From NCBI RefSeq assembly GCF_008704795.1, contig NZ_CP023690.1, forward strand, positions 7,636,501 to 7,700,500: a DNA stretch of 64,000 nucleotides, given 5' to 3'. A model generated the notes under the pieces. The model was not told where the DNA came from and did no database searches. It was given only the letters and a program-made list of their open reading frames with translations. Position 1 is the first letter of the stretch; each line of letters opens with the position of its first letter. This DNA comes from Streptomyces spectabilis. Lineage in GTDB: Bacteria > Actinomycetota > Actinomycetes > Streptomycetales > Streptomycetaceae. Of this stretch, positions 1 to 9,492 are shown in pieces. The position numbers were made by a program, and so were the translations under genes.

Positions 1-188
1 TCACGTCCGCCGACGTGACCTTCCAGCCCGGCACGGGCATCACCGGCATCCACCTGACCGTCGAGGGCGAGGTGCCCGGTCTCGACGAGGCTGCCTTCGT
101 CTCGGCCGCCGAGGACGCCAAGGCCAACTGCCCCGTCAGCCAGGCGCTCACGGGCACGACGATCACGCTGTCGGCGAAGCTCGCCTGA
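1..188 (+). CDS. OsmC/Ohr-family protein, 3' end only
   Basis: The first in-frame codon is at base 3 and the stop TGA at 186-188, leaving about 61 C-terminal residues. The piece contains a Cys-Pro-Val-Ser motif (NCPVSQAL) close to the end, which matches the second, conserved cysteine region of OsmC/Ohr peroxidases that detoxify organic hydroperoxides with paired cysteines. The first redox cysteine lies outside the window, so the exact subfamily (OsmC, Ohr or YhfA-like) cannot be decided. A strong hairpin follows the stop and probably ends its transcript. Confidence 0.75.
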   Translation, partial: TSADVTFQPGTGITGIHLTVEGEVPGLDEAAFVSAAEDAKANCPVSQALTGTTITLSAKLA

Positions 189-208
189 CCCGCGGACCCG
201 CACCGCGG

Positions 209-246
209 CGAAGCCGCCGCCCCCGTACGCCGGGGCGGCGGCTTCG
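209..246 (+). terminator. Intrinsic terminator-like hairpin after the OsmC gene
   Basis: A perfect 15-bp inverted repeat (CGAAGCCGCCGCCCC at 209-223, its complement at 232-246) encloses an 8-base loop, 20 bases after the OsmC stop. There is no long T run, which is usual for Streptomyces terminators. It insulates the downstream dnaK promoter. Confidence 0.75.
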
Positions 247-312
247 TCGTGTTCCGGGCCCCGTCCGCCCGGCCCGCCCGCCCGACCCCGCGGGCGCGGC
301 ACCGTACGCGGC

Positions 313-333
313 ATTGACAAGGGACCGCTCAAG
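313..333 (+). promoter_or_regulatory. HAIR-like HspR operator overlapping a -35 box
   Basis: ATTGACA-N7-GCTCAAG matches the HAIR consensus recognised by HspR (CTTGAGT-N7-ACTCAAG) at 6/7 in the right arm and 4/7 in the left arm, with the exact 7-base spacer. The left arm is also a perfect TTGACA -35 hexamer at 314-319. It lies 50 bases upstream of the dnaK start, where heat-shock repression by HspR would act. Assignment is inferred from the motif only. Confidence 0.5.
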
Positions 334-382
334 TTTTGTGCTGGAGGGCGGAGTATCACCGCGTCGGAAGGGGTTGTTGGAC

Positions 383-2290
<1,908 letters not shown>

Positions 2291-2309
2291 GCGGGCCCGC
2301 CGCCCCTGG

Positions 2310-3149
2310 TCACCCTTGGTTCTGGAGGTACTTGACCGTCGCCGGGTCGGCGGGCAGCAGGGTCTCGACGGCCAGCTCGGCGACGGTCACGTCCATCGGC
2401 GTGTTGAACGTCGAGATCGAGGAGATGAAGGACAGCACCCGGCCCTCGTGCTCGATCCTGAGCGGCAGCGCGAAGTGCGGCACCTGCCCGTCCGCCGCCG
2501 TGTCCTCGCCCGGGTCCGCCACGGGGTAGGCCGCCACCTCCTCGTACAGCGCACGCAGCGCGCCCGAGCGCTGGAGCGCGATCTGCCGCTCCATCTGGTG
2601 CAGCAGATGCCCGCGCCACTCCCGCAGATTGCGGATCTTCGGGGCGAGCCCCTCGGGGTGCAGCACGAGCCGCATCGCGTTCAGGGGCGGCGCGAGCAGG
2701 TGCCCGGGCAGGCCGTCGAGGAGCGCGGCGATGCCGCGGTTCGCGGCGACCACGTCGTACGTCGCGTCGACGACCAGGGCGGGGAACGGCTCGTAGCCCT
2801 GGAGCAGCTGGTCGAGACCCGCGCGCAGCGCGTCCATCGACGGATCGTCCAGCGGGGTCTGCGGGAAGCGCGGCGCGTACCCGGCGGCCAGCAGCAGCGC
2901 GTTGCGGTCGCGCACGGGCACGTCCAGATGCTCGGCGAGCTTCAGGACGAACTCCTCGCTTGGCTTGGAGCGGCCCGTCTCGACGAAGCTGATGTGCCGC
3001 GCGGAGGAATCCGCGCGCAGCGCGAGCTCCAGCTGGCTGACGCGCCGCTCCTCGCGCCAGCCGCGAAGGAGTGCGCCCACCTCGGACGCCGTGCCCGCGC
3101 GCGGGGCAGCGCCTTTGCCGTTCCGCCTGTCGGCAGCGAGAGTTGTCAT
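2310..3149 (-). CDS. XRE-family regulator with MmyB-like ligand-binding domain
   Basis: Codes for 279 residues. An N-terminal helix-turn-helix of the XRE/Cro type (about residues 25-85, including SQLELALRADSSARHISFVETGRSKP) is followed by the MmyB-like transcription-regulator domain (about 105-275, with the FPALVVDATYDVVAAN strand). Family members are DNA-binding repressors or activators whose C-terminal PAS-like half is thought to bind a small ligand. The gene is divergent from the ADP-ribosylglycohydrolase at 3204 with only 54 bases between the starts, so that gene is the likely target. It converges on dnaK with a 19-base gap. Confidence 0.85.
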   Translation of the reverse strand: MTTLAADRRNGKGAAPRAGTASEVGALLRGWREERRVSQLELALRADSSARHISFVETGRSKPSEEFVLKLAEHLDVPVRDRNALLLAAGYAPRFPQTPLDDPSMDALRAGLDQLLQGYEPFPALVVDATYDVVAANRGIAALLDGLPGHLLAPPLNAMRLVLHPEGLAPKIRNLREWRGHLLHQMERQIALQRSGALRALYEEVAAYPVADPGEDTAADGQVPHFALPLRIEHEGRVLSFISSISTFNTPMDVTVAELAVETLLPADPATVKYLQNQG

Positions 3150-3203
3150 ACCCCTGACGGTAATCGACCTTCGACGGCGAGCGAGAAGAGTGGTGCGCGC
3201 GAG

Positions 3204-4271
3204 ATGAACGACCCGTGGGACCCGCTGTCCTGGGCGGCCGAGGCCGTCTACCGCGCACGGGTGCGCGGCTGTCTGCTGGGCGGCGCGGTCGGTGACGCGC
3301 TCGGCTACGCGGTCGAGTTCGACTCGCTCGCGGCGATCCGCGCCGCCCACGGCCCGCGCGGCGTGACCGCTCCGCCGACCGACGCCGAGGGGGTCTGCCG
3401 GGTCAGCGACGACACGCAGATGACGCTGTTCACCGTCGAGGCCCTGGAGCTCGCCCACGCCAGGGAGCGCCGCAAGGGCATCGGCGGCGCGGCGCCCCGG
3501 CTCGTCCTGGAGGCGTATCTGCGCTGGCTGGACACGCAAGCCCGGCCGGGGCCCGCGGCGGACGCGCGCGGCGGCCTGGCCGCGCAGCCCTGGCTCTACG
3601 CCCGGCGCGCGCCCGGCAACGCCTGCCTCAGCGGTCTGGCCCGCGCCCACGCCCCCGACCCGCACGCCCCGCTCGGCCCGCCGGGACCGGTCAACCCGGA
3701 GTCCAAGGGCTGCGGCACCGTGATGCGCTCGGCGCCCTTCGGACTCACCCGCGCCCCCGCAGAGCGGGCCTTCGAACTGGCCGCGCGCTGCGCGCAGATC
3801 ACGCACGGCCACCCCACCGGCGCCTACGCGGCGGGCGCGCTCGCCGCGATCGTGGCGCACCTGGTCGCGGGGGACTCCCTGGAGGGCGCGGTCCTGCGCA
3901 CCCTGCGGCTGCTCGCCCGTTACCCCGGGCACGAGGAGACGTCCACCGCGCTCGCCCGCGCCGTCGACCTGGCCGCCGCGGGTGAGCCCGACGCGGCCCG
4001 GGTGGAGTCCCTCGGCGCGGGCTGGATCGCCGAGGAAGCCCTCGCCGTCGCGGTGTACGCGGCCCTCGCCGCGCCCCGGATCGAGGACGCCCTGACCCTT
4101 GCCGTGAACCACTCGGGAGACAGCGACTCGACCGGCTCGGTCTGCGGCAATCTGCTCGGCGCGCTGCACGGCGACCACGCGCTGCCGGGCGACTGGCTGA
4201 AAGTCACCGAGGGCCGGGCGGTGATCGCGGCGCTCGCGGACGACCTCGCGACGGAATGCGCGCGCCGCTGA
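3204..4271 (+). CDS. ADP-ribosylglycohydrolase (DraG/ARH family)
   Basis: Codes for 355 residues of the ADP-ribosyl-glycohydrolase fold, which removes ADP-ribose from proteins or small molecules using two Mg ions. The metal-binding signatures are visible: GDALG near residue 31, SDDTQMT near residue 69, and the C-terminal HSGDSDSTGSVCGNLLGA. ATG at 3204 is chosen because homology (ARVRGCLLGGAVGDALG) begins soon after. It is divergent from an MmyB-type regulator. The substrate cannot be read from the sequence; ADP-ribosylarginine hydrolase or an NAD-related salvage role are both possible. Confidence 0.87.
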   Translation: MNDPWDPLSWAAEAVYRARVRGCLLGGAVGDALGYAVEFDSLAAIRAAHGPRGVTAPPTDAEGVCRVSDDTQMTLFTVEALELAHARERRKGIGGAAPRLVLEAYLRWLDTQARPGPAADARGGLAAQPWLYARRAPGNACLSGLARAHAPDPHAPLGPPGPVNPESKGCGTVMRSAPFGLTRAPAERAFELAARCAQITHGHPTGAYAAGALAAIVAHLVAGDSLEGAVLRTLRLLARYPGHEETSTALARAVDLAAAGEPDAARVESLGAGWIAEEALAVAVYAALAAPRIEDALTLAVNHSGDSDSTGSVCGNLLGALHGDHALPGDWLKVTEGRAVIAALADDLATECARR

Positions 4272-4337
4272 GTCCCCGCCCGCAATGTGCTGTGGGAGGC
4301 TGAAGGACACCCCCGACACGAAAGAAGGAGCGCGGCC

Positions 4338-4697
4338 ATGCCTCTCGAACCGCTGTCGCAGAAGGAGATCGAGGACCGGCTCGCCGAACTGCCCGGCTGG
4401 TCCCTCACCGAGACCGCCGGGACCACTGAGACCGCCGGGACCGCCGGGAAAGCGGCCGCCTCCGGTAGGAGCCTCACCCGCTCCTACCGCCTCGGCTCGC
4501 ACTACGCGGCCACCGCGCTCGTCGTCCACATCTCCCAGGTGCAGCAGGAGCTCGACCACCACGCGGAGATCACCCTCGGCTACGACACCGTGGCGCTCGC
4601 GGTGTGCACCCACAGCGCGGGCGGCGCCCTCACCGAGCGCGACTTCGAACTCGCCCGCAGGGTCGAGGAGCTGGCCCCCGGCCACGGTGCCGCGTGA
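4338..4697 (+). CDS. phhB: 4a-hydroxytetrahydrobiopterin (pterin-4-alpha-carbinolamine) dehydratase
   Basis: Codes for 119 residues. The family dehydrates the 4a-carbinolamine formed by pterin-dependent hydroxylases. The conserved core is seen as FVVHISQVQQELDHHAEI-like sequence (VQQELDHHAEITLGY) followed by VALAVCTH, with the catalytic histidines in LDHHAEI and CTH. Usual family length is about 95-105; the extra residues lie in a Thr/Ala/Gly-rich stretch at about 24-45, produced partly by an 18-base tandem duplication. AAGGAG precedes ATG. No pterin-dependent hydroxylase is nearby. Its stop overlaps the GTG of the next methyltransferase (GTGA), suggesting coupling. Confidence 0.85.
   Translation: MPLEPLSQKEIEDRLAELPGWSLTETAGTTETAGTAGKAAASGRSLTRSYRLGSHYAATALVVHISQVQQELDHHAEITLGYDTVALAVCTHSAGGALTERDFELARRVEELAPGHGAA
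4410..4445 (+). repeat. 18-base tandem duplication inside phhB
   Basis: Two adjacent units, GAGACCGCCGGGACCACT (4410-4427) and GAGACCGCCGGGACCGCC (4428-4445), differ at only three positions at the 3' end. They add the repeated residues ETAGT to a surface loop and keep the reading frame. Confidence 0.85.
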
Positions 4698-5464
4698 CGA
4701 CGGCCGGCGCGGGGGGCGTGATGCTCGACTACGGCAAGGAGGCCGTCCGGTACGACGCGTCGCGCGGCGGCGAGCCACGGGCCGCCGCCGCGGCCGCCGC
4801 GGTCCTCTCGCTGCTGTTGCCGGGCACCCGCACGCTGCTCGACGTGGCCTGCGGCACGGGCCTGGTCACCCGGCGGTTCGCCGACCGGCCGGGCCTCGCC
4901 GTGACCGGGGTCGACGCGACGTACGCCATGGCCCGGATGGCCGCCGAGCGCGTCCCGGGCGCCGTCGTCCTCGGCGACAGCCGCCGACTGCCGTTCCCCG
5001 ACGGCGCGTTCGACGCGGTGGCCTCGGTGTGGCTGCTGCACCTGTTCGCGGAGCCGGCGGAGGCCGGGGCGGTGGTGGCGGAGTGCGCCCGGGTGCTCAG
5101 GCCCGGCGGCCGCTTCGTCACCACCGTCGACAAGGCCGCGTCGCACAACGTGGGCAGCGACATCGACGCCGCCCTCGCGGGCCGCCCCGTCCGCGCGCCC
5201 GTGGACGGCGCGGCCCGCGTCGAGGGCTACGCCGCGGCCTGCGGGCTCACCCCCGCGGGGCGCGCCCGCTTCACCGGGCACGGCCAGGGCCGCAGCCCGC
5301 GCAGCACGGCCGAGGACCTGTTCCGCGGCTGGTTCACCAGCATTCCGACGGACAGCGCGATGGCCCGGGGGTACGCGGCGCGCCTCGCGGAGCTGCCGGA
5401 CCAGGACGTGCGGCGGCCCGACCCGGAGTTCGCGCTGCGCGCGTTCACCAAGCCCGTCGCCTGA
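4694..5464 (+). CDS. Class I SAM-dependent methyltransferase
   Basis: Codes for about 256 residues of the Rossmann-fold methyltransferase superfamily. The SAM-binding glycine loop is LLDVACGTGLVTRRFA, with the acidic motif II (VTGVDATYAM), motif (FPDGAFDAVASVWLLHLF) and the post-motif ARVLRPGGRFV. GTG at 4694 overlaps the phhB stop (GTGA) and allows translational coupling. ATG at 4721, which has a G-rich sequence before it and begins MLDYGKEAVRYDASRGG, is an equally good alternative and fits the family's usual N-terminus. The acceptor substrate is unknown. Confidence 0.8.
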   Translation: MTTAGAGGVMLDYGKEAVRYDASRGGEPRAAAAAAAVLSLLLPGTRTLLDVACGTGLVTRRFADRPGLAVTGVDATYAMARMAAERVPGAVVLGDSRRLPFPDGAFDAVASVWLLHLFAEPAEAGAVVAECARVLRPGGRFVTTVDKAASHNVGSDIDAALAGRPVRAPVDGAARVEGYAAACGLTPAGRARFTGHGQGRSPRSTAEDLFRGWFTSIPTDSAMARGYAARLAELPDQDVRRPDPEFALRAFTKPVA

Positions 5465-5580
5465 CGCCTCTGGCCACCGTCTCGCCAGGTTTGCCGAAAC
5501 GGCAACGGAACTGGCCAGGATCCGCAAGCCGACGCAGGCTGGCAGCGTTCACGAGGACCGGGCGAGAGGGCGGCGGAACG

Positions 5581-6534
5581 ATGACGGCGTACGAGACCAA
5601 GACCGGCGGGCACGGCCACGACCACGGCGACGGCTCCGGCCACAGCCACGGCCACAAGCACGGCCACGGCGATCACGACATCGACTGGGCCGACATGGCC
5701 CCCGTCCTGGAGCAGAACGCGGAGGTCACGGCCCCGGTGTACCGCCAGGTCGCCACGTGGCTGCGGGAGCTGCGCCCGGCGGGCGCCGAACCGTCCCTGG
5801 TCGTCGACGCGGGCAGCGGCCCGGGCGTGGTCACCTGTCTGCTCGCGGAGGCGTTCCCCGGGGCCGAGGTGGTCGCGGCGGATCCGGAGCGGGCCCTGCT
5901 CGACCGGGCCGAGGCGCGCGCGGCCCGCCTGGGGCTCGGGGACCGGGTGCGCGCGCACCGCGCGGAACTCCCCGACGGCCTGGGCGAGCTGCCGCCCGCC
6001 GACCTGATCTGGGCGGCGCGGTCCGTGCACCACGTGGGCGACCAGGTCGCCGCGCTCACGGCGCTCGGGGAGCGGCTCGCCCCCGGCGGCGCGCTCGCGG
6101 TCCTCGAAGGCGGTCTGCCGCCGCGCAGCCTGCCGCGCGACATCGGCATGGGCCGCCCCGGCCTCCAGGCCCGCCTGGACGCGGCCAACGAGGAGTGGTT
6201 CACGCGCATGCGCGGGTCCCTGCCCGGCGCCACGGAGGTCACGGAGGACTGGGCCGCGCTCCTCGCCGCGGCGGGCCTGCGCCACGTGGCGACCCGGACG
6301 TTCCTGCTCGATCTGCCCGCGCCCCTGGACGAGCGGGCGCGGGCGCACGCCATCGCCACCTTCGAGCGCTACCGCGATCTGGCGGCCGCCGAGGGCCCCG
6401 AGGAGCTCGCGGCGGACGACGTGGCGGTCCTGGACCGGCTGCTCGACCCCGAGGACCCGCGGGGCCTGCACCGCCGCCCGGACATGTTCCTGCTCGTGGC
6501 GCACACGGTGCACGTGGCGGTGAAGGAGGGCTGA
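5581..6534 (+). CDS. SAM-dependent methyltransferase with histidine-rich N-terminus
   Basis: Codes for 317 residues. Residues about 10-33 are dominated by alternating His, Gly and Asp, resembling the metal-binding tails of HypB, UreE or ZIP/CDF transporters. After this comes a methyltransferase core with the SAM loop VVDAGSGPGVVTCLLA (about residue 77), the acidic motif VVAADPE, and SVHHVGDQVAAL, then APGGALAVLEGG. A Zn/Ni/Co-buffering or metal-regulated role for the tail is inferred. It has its own 116-base upstream region. A GC-rich hairpin shared with the convergent VOC gene follows. Confidence 0.83.
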   Translation: MTAYETKTGGHGHDHGDGSGHSHGHKHGHGDHDIDWADMAPVLEQNAEVTAPVYRQVATWLRELRPAGAEPSLVVDAGSGPGVVTCLLAEAFPGAEVVAADPERALLDRAEARAARLGLGDRVRAHRAELPDGLGELPPADLIWAARSVHHVGDQVAALTALGERLAPGGALAVLEGGLPPRSLPRDIGMGRPGLQARLDAANEEWFTRMRGSLPGATEVTEDWAALLAAAGLRHVATRTFLLDLPAPLDERARAHAIATFERYRDLAAAEGPEELAADDVAVLDRLLDPEDPRGLHRRPDMFLLVAHTVHVAVKEG

Positions 6535-6541
6535 CCTCCCG

Positions 6542-6561
6542 GCCCGGGCCCCGGCCCGGGC
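6542..6561. terminator. Bidirectional hairpin between convergent genes
   Basis: GCCCGGGCC (6542-6550) pairs perfectly with GGCCCGGGC (6553-6561) across a 2-base gap. It occupies the whole space between the two convergent stops and even includes the first base of the VOC stop codon, so it could end both transcripts. Confidence 0.55.
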
Positions 6562-7286
6562 TACGACCGCAGCTCGTCGAGCCGGGCGAGCGCGTCGCGC
6601 ACCGCCTCCCGCTCCTCCTCGCCGAGCCCCTCACGGGCGGCGTCGTCGATGTCGATCCCGGCGGCCCGCTCCAGGAGGCGCTCCGCGTGTTCGTCCTCGC
6701 CCTGCCGCTGGGCGATGTCCCCGCGCAGCACCAGCAGCCGCAGGTGCTGCGCGGGCGTGGGCCGCTCGTCCTCCAGGGCCAGGGCCCGGTCGATGACCTT
6801 GGCGGCGCCCGCCAGGTCCTCCTTGGAGTCGACGAAGAGGTCGGCGATGTGCAGCGCCCGCGCGAAGGTCTCCTTCGGCGCGGGCCGGTGGCTCTGGTCC
6901 TCACTGAGCTGCTGTCCGACGCGGATGCTGTTGCCCGCGGGGTCGGTCATCAGGAACTGCCGCACGCCGTACGACATGTCCTTCAGCGGCCCGATCCGGG
7001 GCAGCCCCCGCCTCGGCACCTTCCCGTACGCGGCCTTGAGCCCGGCCCGGAACGTCGCGTACAGCGCGTCCACGTCGTCGGTCAAGACGTAGCACCCCGA
7101 GTACGAGGCGGCGGGGTCGTACTGCTTCATGCCGAAGAACTGGAGCTCCACGGGGCCGCGTTCGACGACGGCGTACGCGTACGGGCTCTTCTGGAGGTAC
7201 GTCGTCTCGAAGCCGAGGGCGGTGTAGAAGTCGACGACCGGCTGGATGGACGGGCAGGGGAGCAGAGGGATGGTTTTCTCAGCCAT
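6561..7286 (-). CDS. VOC-family (glyoxalase/bleomycin-resistance-like) protein
   Basis: Codes for 241 residues. The first 130 show the vicinal-oxygen-chelate fold: LPCPSIQPVVDFYTALGFE at the start, FFGMKQYDP in the middle, and FLMTDPAGNSIRVGQ at the end of the module. Residues about 140-240 form an additional helical region (ARALHIADLFVDSKEDL, then Arg/Glu-rich helices) resembling tetratricopeptide-like helices, absent from minimal VOC proteins. Substrate unknown; bleomycin-type binding proteins and dioxygenases share the fold. It is divergent from the conflict operon beginning at 7408. Confidence 0.8.
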   Translation of the reverse strand: MAEKTIPLLPCPSIQPVVDFYTALGFETTYLQKSPYAYAVVERGPVELQFFGMKQYDPAASYSGCYVLTDDVDALYATFRAGLKAAYGKVPRRGLPRIGPLKDMSYGVRQFLMTDPAGNSIRVGQQLSEDQSHRPAPKETFARALHIADLFVDSKEDLAGAAKVIDRALALEDERPTPAQHLRLLVLRGDIAQRQGEDEHAERLLERAAGIDIDDAAREGLGEEEREAVRDALARLDELRS

Positions 7287-7394
7287 TCCGCCAGTCTAGT
7301 CAAACTTGAATAACCGAGGGCCGGGGATGCGTATTCGGGCGCTGCGGTGGACGTAGATTTCGCCACTTCGCCGCTCCTGACGGCCTGTTGGGGC

Positions 7395-7407
7395 TACGTT
7401 CTGCCGC
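7395..7407 (+). promoter_or_regulatory. Possible -10 box and leaderless start of the Trypco1 gene
   Basis: TACGTT at 7395-7400 sits 7 bases before the ATG, and no Shine-Dalgarno sequence precedes the start. This geometry is that of leaderless Streptomyces mRNAs, in which transcription begins at the start codon. A convincing -35 box is not seen. Confidence 0.35.
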
Positions 7408-7764
7408 ATGAGGGAGCTGATGCGCTGGGAGTCCGACGACGGGCCCGTCGTCGTGGAGGTGGACTCGCGGGAAGCGGGGTACCGGTCCGTCTCGCGCCGG
7501 GACGAGGACGGGATCCGGGAGGTGGAGGGCCGCTTCGAGGCGGCCCTCGGCAATGTGCGCGGCGCCGCGCTCTCGGCGCTCCGCACGTTCCGGGAACGGG
7601 CGCTCGACCCGGACGGGATCGAGCTGGAGTTCGGCGTGAAGCTGAGCGCCGCGGCGGGCGCCGTCATCGCCAAGACCGCCGCCGAGGGGCATCTGACGGT
7701 CAAGCTGACGTGGTCGAAAGGGGACGCCCGAGAGGGCGCGGAAGGCGCCGTGCGGGGCGAATAA
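7408..7764 (+). CDS. Trypsin-co-occurring domain protein (Trypco1 / CU044_2847 type)
   Basis: Codes for 118 residues of a small beta-rich domain. The final strand, IELEFGVKLSAAAGAVIAKTAAEGHLTVKLTW, is the recognisable signature: the protein ends with the Gly-rich GVK-s-aAGaviAkt-eghl-vkltW pattern of the Trypco1 family. This family is known for sitting beside trypsin-like proteases in NTP-dependent conflict systems, as it does here. Its TAA stop overlaps the ATG of the protease gene (TAATG), so the two are translationally coupled. The molecular role is not established; it may regulate or be cleaved by the protease. Confidence 0.8.
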   Translation: MRELMRWESDDGPVVVEVDSREAGYRSVSRRDEDGIREVEGRFEAALGNVRGAALSALRTFRERALDPDGIELEFGVKLSAAAGAVIAKTAAEGHLTVKLTWSKGDAREGAEGAVRGE

Positions 7765-9491
7765 TGGCGGACATGCACTGGCGTGCCCGCATCCGCGCGG
7801 TCGGCGGCGGCCCGCCGTTGGGGGCGGGCGTGCTGGTCGACGGCGAGCGGGTGATCACCTGCGCCCATGTCGTCGCCGGTCACGCCGAGGTCCGCGTGGC
7901 GCTGCCCGGAGCCGCGGACGAGGAACCGGCGCGCGTCGTGTGGACGAACGACGACTGGCACGAGCAGGGCGACCGCGGTGACGTCGCGGTGCTCGCGCTC
8001 GACCGCCCGGTGGCCGTGGCGCCCTGCGCCCTCGCGCCCCTCGGCGCACTGCGCCCGGCCCGCGGCCGCCCCGCCCACGTGCTGCGCGCCCTCGGCTTCC
8101 CCGAGGGCCACGAGCGCGACGGCACGTACGTCACGGTGACGACCAGCGCCGACCGCCAACTGCACGGCGAATGGCTGGAGCTGGACGTCGACAGGGCCCA
8201 TCTGCGGCGCATCGGCGAGGGGTTCAGCGGCGCCGGGGTGTACGACCCGGTGAGCGGCGAGGTCGTCGGCATCGTCACCGACGCCGATCTGGAGGGGGAG
8301 CGCGAGGGCGCCCAGGGCCGCATGCTGCCCCTGGACACCGTCCGCCGCCACTGGGAGGCCCTGGACGACCTGCTGCCCCTCGGCTGGATGGAGCCCGCGC
8401 CGCGCCGCGAGCTGCGGGCCGTCTTCGACGGCGGCGAACTCGCTCCCGCCGCCGTGGCGTTGGCGGTGCGCCAGGCCTTCCCGACGTTCCTGCGGGAGCT
8501 GCCCGCCTTCCGGTCGCCGTGGCACGCCGTGCGGTACGTCGCCGAGGACCTGACCGGCGAGGGCCGCGTCGAACGGCTGCTGCGCGAACTGCGCGACCAC
8601 GCGCCCGCCGCCGTCGCCGCCCGCATCACCGCCTGGCTCCGGCGCTGGCAGCCCGACGAGGCCGGCCACGGCCCGGCCGCGGGAGCCGTGCGCACCGGAT
8701 CGCTCATGGTCAGGGTGGAGCCGATGACGAAGGCCAAGAGCCTGGACCTGACCGTGTGCGCCCTCGTCGACGGGGTCCCGGTCGGCCGGGCGGGCCCCGT
8801 CCGCGTGCGCCCCCAGCAGCTGCGGACCAAGGTCGAGGCGCTCCTCGCCGAACAGGTCGGCGCCGTCGCCGCCTTTGACTGGATCGCGGAGTTCGTCGTG
8901 CCGCAGGGGCTCATGGACGAGCCCTTCGAGGAGTGGCTGCTGCGCGAGCCGGGCGCGGCCCGGCCCCGGCCGCTGCGGGCCGTGCCCGTCGTGGTCCGCC
9001 ACACGGACCGCCTCAAACCCCTCATGGTGTGCCGCTTCACCCGCGAGCGCTGGGAGACCGTACGCGCCCGGGGCGAGACCCGGCCCAAGCCCGTCGCCTG
9101 CTCCCTGACGTGGGACTACCAGGAGTTCTACGACTGGCTCGACGGCCAGGAGCAGCTGTGCGCCCTCGCGTACGCGGCCACGCCCGTGGACGCCTGGCTG
9201 TCGGCCGCGCTCGACATCGGCATGCCCATCATGCTGTGGCGGCGGCGCGACTGCGGCGGCCGCGGGCACGAGGACTGCGCGCCCGCCGCCTTCCTCGACC
9301 GGCTCACCGGGGCGGTGTCCGGACTCGACCCCGACCGGCTCCCGTACGAGGTCATGAAGTTGCGCAAGGAGGCCCGCTCCCCGGAACAGGGCGGCGACGG
9401 CCACTGCGGGCACCGCCTGACGCTGTTCTGGGACGACCCGGAGCGCAGCCCCGACCCGCCGCTGGCCATGGGGAACAAGGAGAGGGGCTGA
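7764..9491 (+). CDS. Trypsin-like serine protease fused to VMAP (vWA-MoxR-associated) domains
   Basis: Codes for 575 residues. Residues 1-200 form a trypsin-like fold with an apparently complete catalytic triad: His35 in VITCAHVV, Asp73 in RGDVAVLAL, Ser155 in GEGFSGAGV. No signal peptide is seen, so it is cytoplasmic. A middle region (about 215-280, ELRAVFDGGELAPAAVALAVRQAFP to WHAVRYVAEDLTG) and a C-terminal domain (about 285-575, with LMVRVEPMTKAKSLDLTVCALVDGVPVG and the closing LFWDDPERSP) fit the VMAP middle and C-terminal modules. It is followed after one base by the MoxR ATPase gene. The likely role is effector or signal processor of a conflict operon. Confidence 0.85.
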   Translation: MADMHWRARIRAVGGGPPLGAGVLVDGERVITCAHVVAGHAEVRVALPGAADEEPARVVWTNDDWHEQGDRGDVAVLALDRPVAVAPCALAPLGALRPARGRPAHVLRALGFPEGHERDGTYVTVTTSADRQLHGEWLELDVDRAHLRRIGEGFSGAGVYDPVSGEVVGIVTDADLEGEREGAQGRMLPLDTVRRHWEALDDLLPLGWMEPAPRRELRAVFDGGELAPAAVALAVRQAFPTFLRELPAFRSPWHAVRYVAEDLTGEGRVERLLRELRDHAPAAVAARITAWLRRWQPDEAGHGPAAGAVRTGSLMVRVEPMTKAKSLDLTVCALVDGVPVGRAGPVRVRPQQLRTKVEALLAEQVGAVAAFDWIAEFVVPQGLMDEPFEEWLLREPGAARPRPLRAVPVVVRHTDRLKPLMVCRFTRERWETVRARGETRPKPVACSLTWDYQEFYDWLDGQEQLCALAYAATPVDAWLSAALDIGMPIMLWRRRDCGGRGHEDCAPAAFLDRLTGAVSGLDPDRLPYEVMKLRKEARSPEQGGDGHCGHRLTLFWDDPERSPDPPLAMGNKERG

Positions 9492-9492
9492 G

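Noticed and set aside
7408..7764. FxSxx-COOH peptide at the end of the Trypco1 protein
   Set aside because: The C-terminus reads AVRGE, which does not match FxSxx.
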